A stretch of 64,000 nucleotides of DNA from Branchiostoma floridae (lineage: Eukaryota; Chordata; Leptocardii; Amphioxiformes; Branchiostomatidae): NCBI RefSeq assembly GCF_000003815.2, contig NC_049980.1, positions 18,936,059 to 19,000,058 of the forward strand. The letters run 5' to 3'. This document shows positions 36,501 through 47,722 of this stretch, piece by piece. A program made the translations under genes and the position numbers. Positions within the stretch are counted from its first letter, which is position 1; every line of letters starts with the position of its first letter. The notes below the pieces were generated by a model. It saw nothing but the letters and a program-made list of their open reading frames with translations. It did not search any database and was not told the origin of the DNA.

Positions 36501-39500
36501 TGTAAAATTATGTGTAACTAAGGAGGGGGAATGCCATGGGCTCAGTGGACCAACAAAGAGTTGTGAATGGCAGCCTAGACATAGTCAAAGCCACAGTAGC
36601 CAAGATGCTACTACACAGCTGTGGATAGCTGTATCTGTACCTGAATTGAAATTACATTTAGTTATACAGCCCTGATAACCACTGTATTGATTAATACCTA
36701 CCTTTTCAACACCGCCACTCTGTAGTTTCTGTTTGATGCGGTACTTTTGTTGGATCTTCATGCCGAGCTCACGCGCTATGATCAATAGGGGGTCACCGGT
36801 CACTGCTACAAGGCAGATCGCCTACAGGGAGTCAAACAAACAAACATACAAACAAAAGTAAAACATTTTTCATATACTATTCTAGTGCTACCTTTTAGAG
36901 GAACACAACATTACTGCAGAAAAGCCTCAAGGTATAAAAACTCCTACAACACAACTTACCTGCACCATCATTTCCACATATTCCTGATCGTCCAGCACAC
37001 ACAGGAAAGGATAGATGTTCACCTGGCCTTTCACTAGAAAGTAAAAATGTTTAAAGTAAGGAAAAGTTTAATTTAAAGTTACTTGTTTTTTTAATCACTA
37101 AAACCTACATGTTTGTCCTTTAGTAAAGAGACTATCAAAATAAGTATCAAGTAAAATGTTTGGAATCTTTCTGGCCTTTCCATAGACTGCAGCTAGTATC
37201 CAATCTAGTCTGGGTCTAGTCTGCTTCTTTGATTACTACCTTGGCAAAAGGTCGAACAAGGTTCTCATTGGCTGTGAATTGTATGTATTTGACTTCATAG
37301 TTGGTATAACCGCCCTTCATTCCATCCTGGGTTGATATCATAGCTAGAATAAGATGCATACCAAGCAACAGAGTAAATACACTAAAAGGAGCATGGTCTT
37401 ACCTTTACTCTGCCTGTCCATCTGTTTTTTGAGTGTCCTGAAAGCCTCCAACAAACCTGCCTCCCACATTGTCTTGTGAGTCTGCAGAAGCTCACGCTGT
37501 TGTAAAACAAACATGCAAATGTCAACTCAAGAAAAGTCTTATCACTGACGATATATCACTGGCCCATTGTTACATTGATTGTACAGGTCTGATAGTGCTT
37601 AAATCTTTTAGGCATAGATCCAGAACAACCAACCAACAAAATTGCTCTCAAGTATATAAATTTTAGAATTATCTAGCATTTTTTACTAAAACATACAATC
37701 TTACATCAAAGGAGAAAATCTAGCAATTGCAAATATGAAAACATTGCACAGGAGTTGAAATCAGCACCATCTTTGATTTCAGATTACCTTGTCAATTCAA
37801 GTATGAGATACCAAATAAACATCTTGTTTCTGTTTTTTGTCATCATCACAGACTACTTTGTTTAATCATTCAGGTACAGGTATAGCTCATGACCTGTACC
37901 TAGACTTCTGTGTGGGTAACTGTACCTGGTGATATGTTCAAGTACACAGCCCTAGTCCCAATTGAGTTCTTCCCCTATACCCACCAACTTCAGGACTTCC
38001 TGACTGGACTGTCTCTGCCCCTCCACAGACTCTACTTTCAGCCAGTGTTGGGTCTCCATCTCCAGCTGGGCATTACATCTCTGTAAAACCTCATCTTCTG
38101 TGAACAGGGGCTGTACTTGCAAGGACTCATCCTACAAAACAAAAACAAGAAAATTGAACATCTCATACTTCTGTAAAATTGTGATTTTCTTAGTCATATA
38201 ATGCTATAGCCCTAGCCATGTCCTCAGTCCCAACATGGGCTGGGTGTCCCAAACTCAGATCACTGACCTAGATTAATAGGACAGACAAGCTGCCTACAGA
38301 CTACACAACACTACTTCAGGAAGGGGGTACAGGCGTGTAATGCTGCAGAGCCTGCAAATACTGTTAAGGGACTTACCATACATATGTATGGTGGTTGATC
38401 TGATCAGTTTTCATTATGACCTTCCCACCATGAAATCATACACTGTGAACATGAAATTGGTCTTTTGTATGCCCCTCACCTATTCTTCAAAGCAAATTCA
38501 ACACATAGCCAGTTAGTATACAAACATCAGTTTGGCAAGAACAGGGGCTTACACTGTCATGGCTGTTGTTTTCGTCTGCATAGATAGATGATACGAGATC
38601 CGTTGTACACCTCTGGGGCAGAGGAGGCAGTGGTGGGGCAAAGTCAGCCATCCCACAACCATCTTGTATTGCCTGTAGTATTAATAAAACAAAACAGTTG
38701 TGATGAATCGTAGTAAACAACAGAGTAATTTCATTAATATACTACTTTGCACCAGAGTGGAGTGAGGAAATTAATTTTGCAAGGGCACAATATCAGGTCT
38801 TGTTTGGGATTGGAACCTTTGACTTCTGACCAGCAGTAAGAACAAAGCCTCATGAGTTTACATACAGCATTACACAATTTTCACAAAGTCTTCAGTACTA
38901 ACTGACTAAAATAAAGGGCAGCTTACCTTTAATATGTACTCTTGTTCATCAGCTTCGAAGGTGCAATCCCTAAAAATATCTTCTAGATTGAAGCCCTATT
39001 CATGGTGTAAAAAAGTCCAGAGTTATATCACTGCTTTATTCACTGGTATTTTACTTTTTATTACAATGTTTACAACTGTAATAGTGTTATGTGTAAAGGT
39101 GGACATTCTATTAAAACAGATATGGTGAGGACCTGCAGACATGCTACTCACCTCCTTGTACATCTGTTTCACACATCTGATGGGCACACCACCTGTCAAT
39201 CCCGCTCTAGTGGAAACAGAACAAAACGTAATTCATATTGGAGCATGTAATTAATTATATTTGTGACTAAAAAAAATGGAAATTCACACTGGAGAAAGAT
39301 GAAAACATTATATTATTATATTGAAATCAGTGCCATCTTTGATTTGAGATCATCTTGGTTTTGAAATTCTCCTGAATTAGTAAATTCTTTTCATCAGATA
39401 AATAAACCAAATAGCAACTGCTTCTGTCATCATAAAGCAAACCCCAGGTTACTCTGTTTCATTCCAGTACTTGTCCAGGTCCAGATCTGTAACTTATCAT

Positions 39501-42500
39501 CTAGGTACACCGTTCTACTTCAGACTTTTATCTTATGAAGTACTGTACCTGCCCATACACTCCAGTGCAGCTGCGTAGGACTGTAGGTTGGGCTGGAGGG
39601 CATCTTTGGTCATCATGAAGAACAAATGGCGAATTTTGTCCATATTGGCCTGCAAGAAAACATTATCAGTACAATTAAGAAGAAGATGATATAATTCATT
39701 GGCTATCATCAAATTTGTATATATATATATATGGGGGCACTTCATTGCATAATACTAGAAACTGCAAGCATTTGAAAAGAAGAGAGAGAGGAGAAAGAGG
39801 GGGGGAAGGAATGCATTGTTAGAAAAGAAAACTCCATACCTGTTTCGCCCATCCCTTCAGCACAACATTGTAGATATCAGCATTTAAATGTTTCCTTTTC
39901 TTTTTCTGATTCTTCAAGTAATGCAGGGTTCTAGTAGCTCTGTCCACCTGTACAACACATCAGAACAATTGAGTTGCCATGACACCAAATGAATGTCATC
40001 TGGACTTGAAAAGCAAGCCTACAGTTTTCAAGGTCATATGAGAAACAGCCCCTCACATTTAAGGAAAAACAGCAAACCCAACATACATGCAGGTGTAGCT
40101 GCCCAGGATATACCCCTGGCCAGAATATGCCTGAGTACTTAGTAACTTCTGGCAAGGGGTAAATACCAGTTTGCTACATCTGTGTTACAACATATACATC
40201 TATCATACATCTATCATCCAAATGAGGACATTACCTCTCCTATAGACACACATGCTTCCATAAATGACAAGATATAAGCTTGTTCCTCATTCTGCCTCCT
40301 CTCAATGTTCTTCATCTTCTCCATCTCTTCCTGTCTCCTTGCAATTTTCTCACGAGCTTCTTCCTCTTCCTCAAGAACATCCAGCTCTTCCTCCACTAAT
40401 GATTCTGTGACTCTGGGAGTGTTTCTGAAAGGTTTCTTCTGTGTTGCCTGCCATTTTGACACACTATTGTCTCTTTGTGATGTTTGCATCTGTTCCACTT
40501 CATCAGTAGTATACATGTTAACGGTTGATTTGCTTGATAGACTTCTCTGTGCATGTGTCTGTTGTGCTGGGTGAAGGGGTGATGTCACAGGTTCAAGTCT
40601 AACGTGACTAGACACTTTCCTCTTCTTCAGTATCTCTTGTTTCTTCTGTCTTTGTCTGACTCCTTCACCTGTGAGATGAAAAGAGTATCATACTTGTCAT
40701 TTTGTATATACCAACATCTTACCTTAAGCCTATCCAGGACAGCTTAAAACCATTTTCAAACTGTTGACATATAGTTGGACAGTAGATAAAACCCTAATAC
40801 TGTAATAATATTCAGGCAACTATTGCATTGTTAATGAAGGTGGAATTTTCCATACTACCATTGCCAAGGTATAAAAAAATGGTATCTATTTTTTCCCAGC
40901 AGAATTGTTATCATGTTTGCGTAATACATGTATAACACACGTCACTCAGGATGGAAATGTGGCAGAATTGCAGATTTTGCCCGTGATCAGAGTTTCTGTC
41001 AGCAGAGATTACAGTCAGGGTCTCTGCAATAACCATTAACAGTTCTCACCGTAGAGATCACAATAAGAGTTAGTAAATTTTAACATACTGCCATCACTTT
41101 TTGATTCATATAACTTAATATGTATATGCATGTATGTATACACACACAAGTACATCATATGTCATACCTTTTTCTGGCTTGCTTAGCTGTTGTGCTCTAG
41201 ATGACAACACTGGAAAACAAACAAAAGAGAATTAAAGTTTATAGGTTTTGATCCTCAAAGTTATGTGATTTTATGGCCACACAATATCACATTCCATGGC
41301 AACTTGCTCAATACAAGTAATAATGTGCCAAATTTTACCTTGGCTAAGAGTCTAAGAGTAAGAAGGTTATATTTGGGGGGGGGGGGGGCTGGTTCAGTGT
41401 ATGTCCATATGTGTCTGTCCATATGTGAACATCATTTAACTCAAGTTTGGTCTATTAGTCCATGTAAGTGTTTCTAACATGCAGACATGTTATATTCTCG
41501 GCCCCTTTGCAACTTTGCCAAGCACTGCAGCAGAACTTCCAGTTTTTAAGAAGTCTCATTGATGAGTTTCTTCTTTCCATAGACTTCTATGTTATAATTT
41601 GTGGTTTAAATGGGCGCGTTCATAATGAAGCTACGTGAAATTTCAGCAGATTTTTTATTCTATGTCGAGCACATTTACCCTATATCGTGGGAAAAAATTG
41701 CCAACGTAAACTAAGCATTGCAACCTTTTTTTATAGCAATTTCAAACTACGATTAGTCAATCACCCAAAAAGGCACTTTTTTGCTGCTAGTGTACAACCG
41801 CACCACTCAGAACCCACGACTGTGTACCTCCGACCTAGCACGCGGCTGCAAAACTTTACCTGCTAATTTCTAAAGTTACAAACAAGCTTTCACCAATCTA
41901 ACTTTTGAGATCAGTTCCGCTAGCTGAAAGGGAATTTCTCACCGCTAAAAACATGCGTCCGTGCAGCCATTTATTTTTTGGCTCGGATCTATTTTAGGGT
42001 ACCCACTCGGAGTAATACATCAATGAGACCTTAAATCTCGTGTTGCAGACTAGCTACGGCAGATAGCTTCTTTTATGCTCTGTATCATATGAGCACTGTC
42101 TTCCCTGAGACAGGAATGGTACAGGAGACAACAGTTTGAAGTTATTTTTTTCAGATGGTCATGGTAAACAACAGCCTTCTCTTTACCTGTGTACAACTCA
42201 ACACGAGGGTCTTTCTTCTTTGCAGCCACATTTGCATACGTCCGGAAGTCAACAGTATTCTGGTACCCTACAACAGTATAATATCAGACAGGAAAAGGAC
42301 CAGTTAACGTAATATCATATATAATATTGTACATAATCTTACTTTGCTAGGCCCTATTACCATGTGATGTATCGAGAAATATCATTTTCATCCGGCCTGT
42401 AGTTGCAAACACTCTGCCATTTTCAGGAGCCATTTAATACATCTGCACATTGTTCTAGGCAAATATTCAAATTTGGTCATCACTTGATAAGCATTGTAAA

Positions 42501-42974
42501 TAATGGGCTATCACAAAACACACATTGTCAAATATTGCTAAACATACTACCTTCAAACCACGGTCATAGAAAAAATTTATATCCCCAGTAGCTACAAAAG
42601 TTATGCTCTCGTGCAACTAAACTTATCAATATGATTTAGCAAAATATTTGTACCCACGTGGGGTGATGTGTTTCTCGAGGGATTACCCATAACTATTACC
42701 AGCCAAATGTCAATAGTAAGCATTACGGGTATATTTGTCCCACTGATAATATCAACAGGAATACATACAAACTATAAGTATAACCTACGTAAGAGTTGTG
42801 ATATCTGAATACTATCAAAAGTCGAGAAAAACGCCCGATCACACACTCACGTGCAGCGGTCCTGAGTTTGTTGCACGTTGGACATCCTCCAAACCAGACC
42901 GATCCCAGACCCACGGAGGAACCTAGCGTCGACCGAAAACTTCGTACAGATGTCAGGCGAAGAATTAACGTCAT
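27566..42974 (-). CDS. POLRMT: Mitochondrial DNA-directed RNA polymerase
   Basis: Single-subunit, phage-T7-like polymerase that transcribes mtDNA and makes its primers. 32 exons: 42974-42851, 42267-42187, 41209-41168, 40668-40235, 39947-39840, 39649-39549, 39206-39152, 38995-38927, 38672-38553, 38131-37985, 37496-37403, 37033-36960, 36821-36702, 36269-36147, 35750-35712, 35429-35353, 34976-34910, 34427-34292, 33411-33278, 32755-32646, 32455-32341, 32096-32012, 31326-31215, 30943-30865, 30438-30316, 30122-30000, 29800-29723, 29487-29299, 29042-28929, 28546-28494, 28233-28135, 27857-27566. The total is 3717 bases, 1238 aa (human 1230). The N-terminus ([20 protein letters not shown]) is a mitochondrial presequence. 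Exon 4 encodes a charged coiled coil; exons 5-7 fit the PPR region. Catalytic residues are present: D924 ([12 protein letters not shown]), K993 and Y1001 ([16 protein letters not shown]), D1152 ([10 protein letters not shown]). The end DSTYFFS is typical of the family. Confidence 0.97.
33772..34103. mobile_element. hAT-like MITE in a POLRMT intron
   Basis: Ends CAGGGCTCTAGCCAGC and GCTGGCTAGAGCCCTG are perfect 16-base inverted repeats, with weaker pairing further in. CTATATAT flanks both sides (33764-33771 and 34104-34111), a perfect 8-bp target duplication. A CAGGG terminus with 8-bp duplication is characteristic of the hAT superfamily. No coding capacity. It lies between exons at 33411 and 34292. 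Confidence 0.88.
36020..36140. repeat. (ATGG/ATGA)n microsatellite in POLRMT intron
   Basis: Imperfect tetranucleotide tract of ATGG, ATGA and AAGG units directly after the POLRMT exon 36147-36269; the nearby open frames are repeat artefacts. Confidence 0.75.
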
Positions 42975-43064
42975 GTTTCGTTGTTGTTGAGAGCGATATT
43001 AACCTACCAGACGAAGTTATATAACCAAAACAACGTGACCTATGCATAGTTCTTCTACCTCAAC

Positions 43065-43075
43065 GCCGCCATGTT
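43065..43075 (-). promoter_or_regulatory. YY1-type motif upstream of POLRMT
   Basis: AACATGGCGGC on the minus strand lies 91 bases upstream of the POLRMT start codon. If it lies in the leader, its ATG opens a five-codon upstream frame ending in TAG. Function inferred from motif match. Confidence 0.4.
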
Positions 43076-44120
43076 GGAATAAACCAATGACACTTGGCAG
43101 AGGGGTGAATAATTTAGAAAAACAGCTTTATCATAGCAAGGGCTTTCGAAATGTTCCAATCATAACAACCAAAATCTAAGTCATACTTCTACGATATATT
43201 ATAATTCAGAAACACACAATGACGGAGCAAGGTACTCAGTTCGTCCGATCTACCTTGATGCAGTACTTCTATTTATCCCATGATGCTGCTGCTCGATAGA
43301 ACTCGCGGCAAGGCATGTTTTCGATGTAACGTTATCCATGTTATCTAAAGGTTAAAGAAGATGCTGTGATTAGTCATTATGTCTGGGACAATTAATCTTT
43401 TCCGTGCACAGGGCTTGGAAGAATACCCCCGAAATAGCAGTTTTCGGGGGAAGAGTTGCTTTCAATGTTTGTTTGTTTTACCAAAATAAACGTTTCCACA
43501 GAAAATATCAACTGAGCCTGGTTGTCGGTCAGTGGCAAGGCCCGGCAAAGCAGATCCTATGGTGGCATATGATACTCAGAAAGCTGGCTAACAGCAGCAT
43601 GCAGGATCTTAATGGTAGATATGCGCCGTAAGCCTTTCATTGTAAAATGCTACACTCAAATCAGGGAGAAAAGGGTGCACCTGCTTAAGTCATTGTTGCA
43701 CTAATACTATTGCGTAGAACAAGAAACATGAAACTATACACCTCAGTTCCCATGTTTTCAAAAGTTTTTAATACACTACAATGGATATGTTAATGTGTGT
43801 ATTGAAGGCCTACTGTTGGTCTTCATCTCACAGGGAATTAGCTTAACATGTAAAGAAAAAAACAAGGAGTTTTTAAAAATTCCTTGAATATACAAACGTC
43901 ATTTTGCTGAGCAACGTACAACGAATTGCGAAAAATGAGAATGCAAAAGATTCCCTGAATGTGTTGAAAGTCTTCTCTTGCAAGACACTGCATTGTTCCT
44001 ACATTTGCATTGCTGTCTTGTACTTACACATTGCTCCAAGCAACGTCATTTGCTAACAAGACCTACATTTGCCACGTGAGACACAGTTACGCAATCTTGA
44101 AAGGCTGTAGAAGAACTTGC
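43076..44120. other. Intergenic region between POLRMT and the Ly6-like gene
   Basis: About 1 kb with no supported exon. Open frames here are short and lack splice support or recognisable similarity. Confidence 0.6.
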
Positions 44121-45736
44121 TTATGTTGTTGATGTTGATCTCACAATAACCATGGTGATGGTAGTCATGGTAATCATGCTGCTTTCAGGAATGACACCAC
44201 CATTACTCCCGGCTCCAGCCTGTTGCGTCCCGTTGCCGGTGTTCTGGTTGGCGCCCCCACCTGCACCACCGCCCCCGCCCTGAGCCGTGCCGCTACAGGT
44301 GTCATCTCTGATGGCGTCAGTAGGGTCATCCGGCAGGCAGCCGTCTGCCGTGGGGTTTGAAGACGATACCATTGAAATGAAAGACGAGATTGAGAGAATA
44401 AACAGATCCTGATCAAAGTTGGCAGTTCGACCAATGTTGGCATGGTAATTTAGCAGTTCCACCGAGAGTGCATATTGATGTTTTTATTTTTATTTTGCAT
44501 CTCTGCGCTTTGCAGAGAGGATATGCCAAGAAAGACACGACACGAGAGAGATATGACATAGGTATTACGCAATTTCTGCACAAAAAAAGGAAAACAGACC
44601 CGTGCCGCAGGTCGTCTGGCACTCTTGTGTGTTCTGAGCCTGCGCACATCCCTGGTTACCCTGAACACTGCTGCACATGCGCCTGAAACTCAGAACGATG
44701 GGCAGGGCGCCACCTGTCAAGAAAGGGGACAGATTTCTGTAATTAGTATTCGGATTTTGAATTATGTTTCACGGTATAGGATACAGAGAATTTATCTTTT
44801 GAAAATAGCCTTTTATTTATTACCCTTATTGAATTATTCAACCATAGTACTGACCCCTCATGCTGGCGCTGACGGCGGCCTCACACCGCGTGGTGTTGGG
44901 GGGACAGGAGGTGGCCGCTGGGGGGCTGGTGATGCATGTGACGTCATCAGGGTTCTGCGTGTCCGGGAACGTGCACTGGGAACAGTCTATAGCCGCCACT
45001 GAGTGACGTGTGACAATAAACATATGATCAGCTCATTTGTAATATGCAAAGTTAAAACTATAAAGGAACATGCCGAGTTGATAACTGATTTGTGACCATA
45101 AAATTGAACTGACATGTTCAGATAATCATGATATACACTTTGATGCAAGAACAGTTCCATTGACCAGGAATGCAAAACATGAACATAAAGATGTCTGGAT
45201 GTCAAGGTCGCTCGGTTATCCAGACATCTTTTTCGATGTTTCGCATTCCTGGTCGTTGGAATTGTTTTGATCAGCCAATCGGTGTCAGCTTTGAAGGATG
45301 GCGAACATTTTAGTGTCTTTTTTCCCCAGAAAGATAAAGCATGGAAAAACGACAGAAAATGGATCGGACGAACTGGACCAAACGCATCCATAAATGCGTC
45401 GAGGAAATTCTGCAACCACCCAGCTCATCTACCACTACAGATTTCAACGAAAACTCCCAATCAAAGTAATCAAAACTGCAACATCTTTGAAATAGCCACA
45501 ATCCTGCTTTTGATTAAAAAAAATGATAATTCATTAATATCTACATGCAGTGCGAGACACAAATGGGACTGTACTGGACAAATCTTCTTAATATTAAACT
45601 TATGGTAACGTTTAAATTTTTTTCTTACACATGGTATATCCACTTATGAACTAACATTGCTGACAATAATCTATTTCTCATTTGCCTTACCTTGTTTGGA
45701 AAGCAGAGAAATGATGAACAGAATGTGGATATTCAT
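44121..45736 (-). CDS. Secreted or membrane-tethered Ly6/uPAR (three-finger) domain protein
   Basis: Exons 45736-45691, 44998-44855, 44713-44600 and 44344-44121 join in frame (all phase 1) to 528 bases, 175 aa. Exon 1 encodes a signal peptide (MNIHILFIISLLS). The domain has ten cysteines at residues 21, 24, 37, 47, 54, 77, 86, 95, 99 and 104. It starts DCSQC and ends CGTDGC, the pattern of the LU fold (usually C-x-x-D-x-C-N at the end; here Leu replaces Asn). One N-glycosylation site is NTT at 50. A Gly/Ala/Asn-rich linker (about 122-150) and a weakly hydrophobic tail follow. A GPI anchor is possible, but the tail ends in RSTSTT rather than a clean hydrophobic run. Phase-1 introns around the domain fit extracellular modules. 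Ligand and role are unknown. Exon 4's acceptor is the least certain border. Confidence 0.8.
45151..45265. mobile_element. Foldback element in the first intron of the Ly6-like gene
   Basis: Two arms of about 55 bases (ACAGTTCCATTGACCAGGAA at the left, its near complement ending at 45265) pair with a few mismatches around a short loop, making a long hairpin. No target duplication was identified. Confidence 0.75.
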
Positions 45737-47722
45737 ACCGCTGACTTTGGCACCCAAACCTCACGGCAGGTTACGATATAGTGACTATATGTACAGTTTA
45801 TCCTAAGTAACGCAAGTAATGACGTCTTGTATTGATAGCGTGTTGTAAGAGTTAATGGTACGTTTCTGCAGTTTGATAACACAGCCCGTGCAGATAAAGA
45901 GTTTTTTCTTACTAGAAACACAGTCCTGTAATGCGTGGCTAGGTTACATTTTTCAAACAAAAATATGAGCATATCATGCCCAGGATAAAAGATACGAAAA
46001 ACGGAAGCCCTGTTACTGTGCAAGAGATAATTTCTAAATCGACCATGACCTTCATCTTCCCAAGACCTACCCACAAACCAAACACCACTGCTATCCACCC
46101 ACCTAGACCTTCTTTATTTGTACGGTGAATCGTACAATGAAGCTGCAAAACGAGCAAATATATGGGGATATAAGGTCCATTTGGAATTCCCACCCGAATG
46201 TAGCACGAATTTTGCAAATACTTCATTCCGACTGGTTCTGCTTGATTCCTGCTAAGTCACCAAAAAGTATCAGAAAACGCACAAGATGTCGTAATTATTC
46301 CAATTGTAATTCTTTGCCATATCTATCGGTAAAATATGGCTGAAGATGTTCTTCGTGTCCAAAGAAAGTCCGAGCAAAGTCTTAAAAAATATATAACTTA
46401 TTATTTGGTTCATCATGTTCTGTGTATTCAGTTTTTCTTAGATTCCATAATGAAGACAACTGAAGTCGTCTTTTTTTGCCCAACGTTTTATCGCATGCCC
46501 GAATCAGTTTTGGGGTGCTAAGAGGATGTCATCCATGTGATCAAACCAGTGCGGCCTCACCGTTACATGAAATATACACATTTTTATTTAGGACCGATGA
46601 CTCATTCATGTCAACTGTATGATTGTACCAATAGAACATGTAATTTTAGACCTACAGTTGAGTGAATGTACTATTAAAAATTAAACTATTAATACGGGCA
46701 GTGTAAACAATGGAACTGATAGTTTATATAGAATTGTACTTTACACGACATGTTTCCACCGTAACCCAGGACAACTCTGTTGTGCCGTTTAAGACTGGCT
46801 CTAACATACTATACTCCAGACGGCGTTTGGTAGTTGATAAATGACTAACAAATTAGCATGGCAACGTATTTTGATATGAAGGAAATCCGCTCTAACCGAC
46901 CATGAAATTCATTATTCGTACATTTGGCCACTCTTGTGCATGTGCAGCGCTATATCTACGGGCCTTAGCAATTGATCAACTCCTCATAATTAGCCTAGTA
47001 ACTAACACATAAACAAAATATTTCTTATCTAAACTAGTATCACCATATGTATACCAAACCACTGTGTACTTTAGGCAAGAATCCTTGATCTGATATTTTG
47101 CCATCTAATTCATATATTTGGTGAATTTCTCATTATCAGATACAAGATCGTTCGGCACTTGGTTGACATGTATACATGTACTGTTTTTTTATCGGCGCAA
47201 GTTCTGTGAGCATAACATTGATAGCGATAAAATAATAAGTTGGAAACGACGTTTTTGCACAACGGCCGTGCGTTCACGGTTTATTCAGCAAGCAAGTACT
47301 TCATATAGTACAAAGCGATTCCGCTAATGGGGAAGTTTCATCAAGTACACAATTTTCGGCCATTTTCCATGCAATATTGGTGAGGACATTTTTGTTCTAC
47401 AGAAGATCGACAGAGAAAGACAGTAATAGCCAACTAGATGATTACCACAAATGTTCTGGCCATGGTTTGTGAATTCTGATATCGTGGAGGAGATTATAAC
47501 TACAGAAGTCTGATATTGTATTGGGAATTGTAAGGTATAACAAAAGACAATTTCCATCTATAAGATGAACTACACAAATATTGAAATTAAATCCTTTAAG
47601 ACTACGGTTGCTATAGAGAGCAGACAAAATCCTGTGTGCAGATTACAATCATTTGTGTCTGACGGCGCACGCAAGCAAGTAAAGCTATAACAACGAAAAT
47701 CGCCATTTTGAGGCGAGGTCAT
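45737..47722. other. Intergenic region between Ly6-like and ZP genes
   Basis: About 2 kb, AT-rich. A minus-strand AATAAA (TTTATT at 47280-47285) could end the ZP transcript. No supported exon seen. Confidence 0.55.

Noticed and set aside
40305-40574. Ser/Phe-rich plus-strand frame
   Set aside because: Antisense of the Glu-rich coiled coil in POLRMT exon 4.
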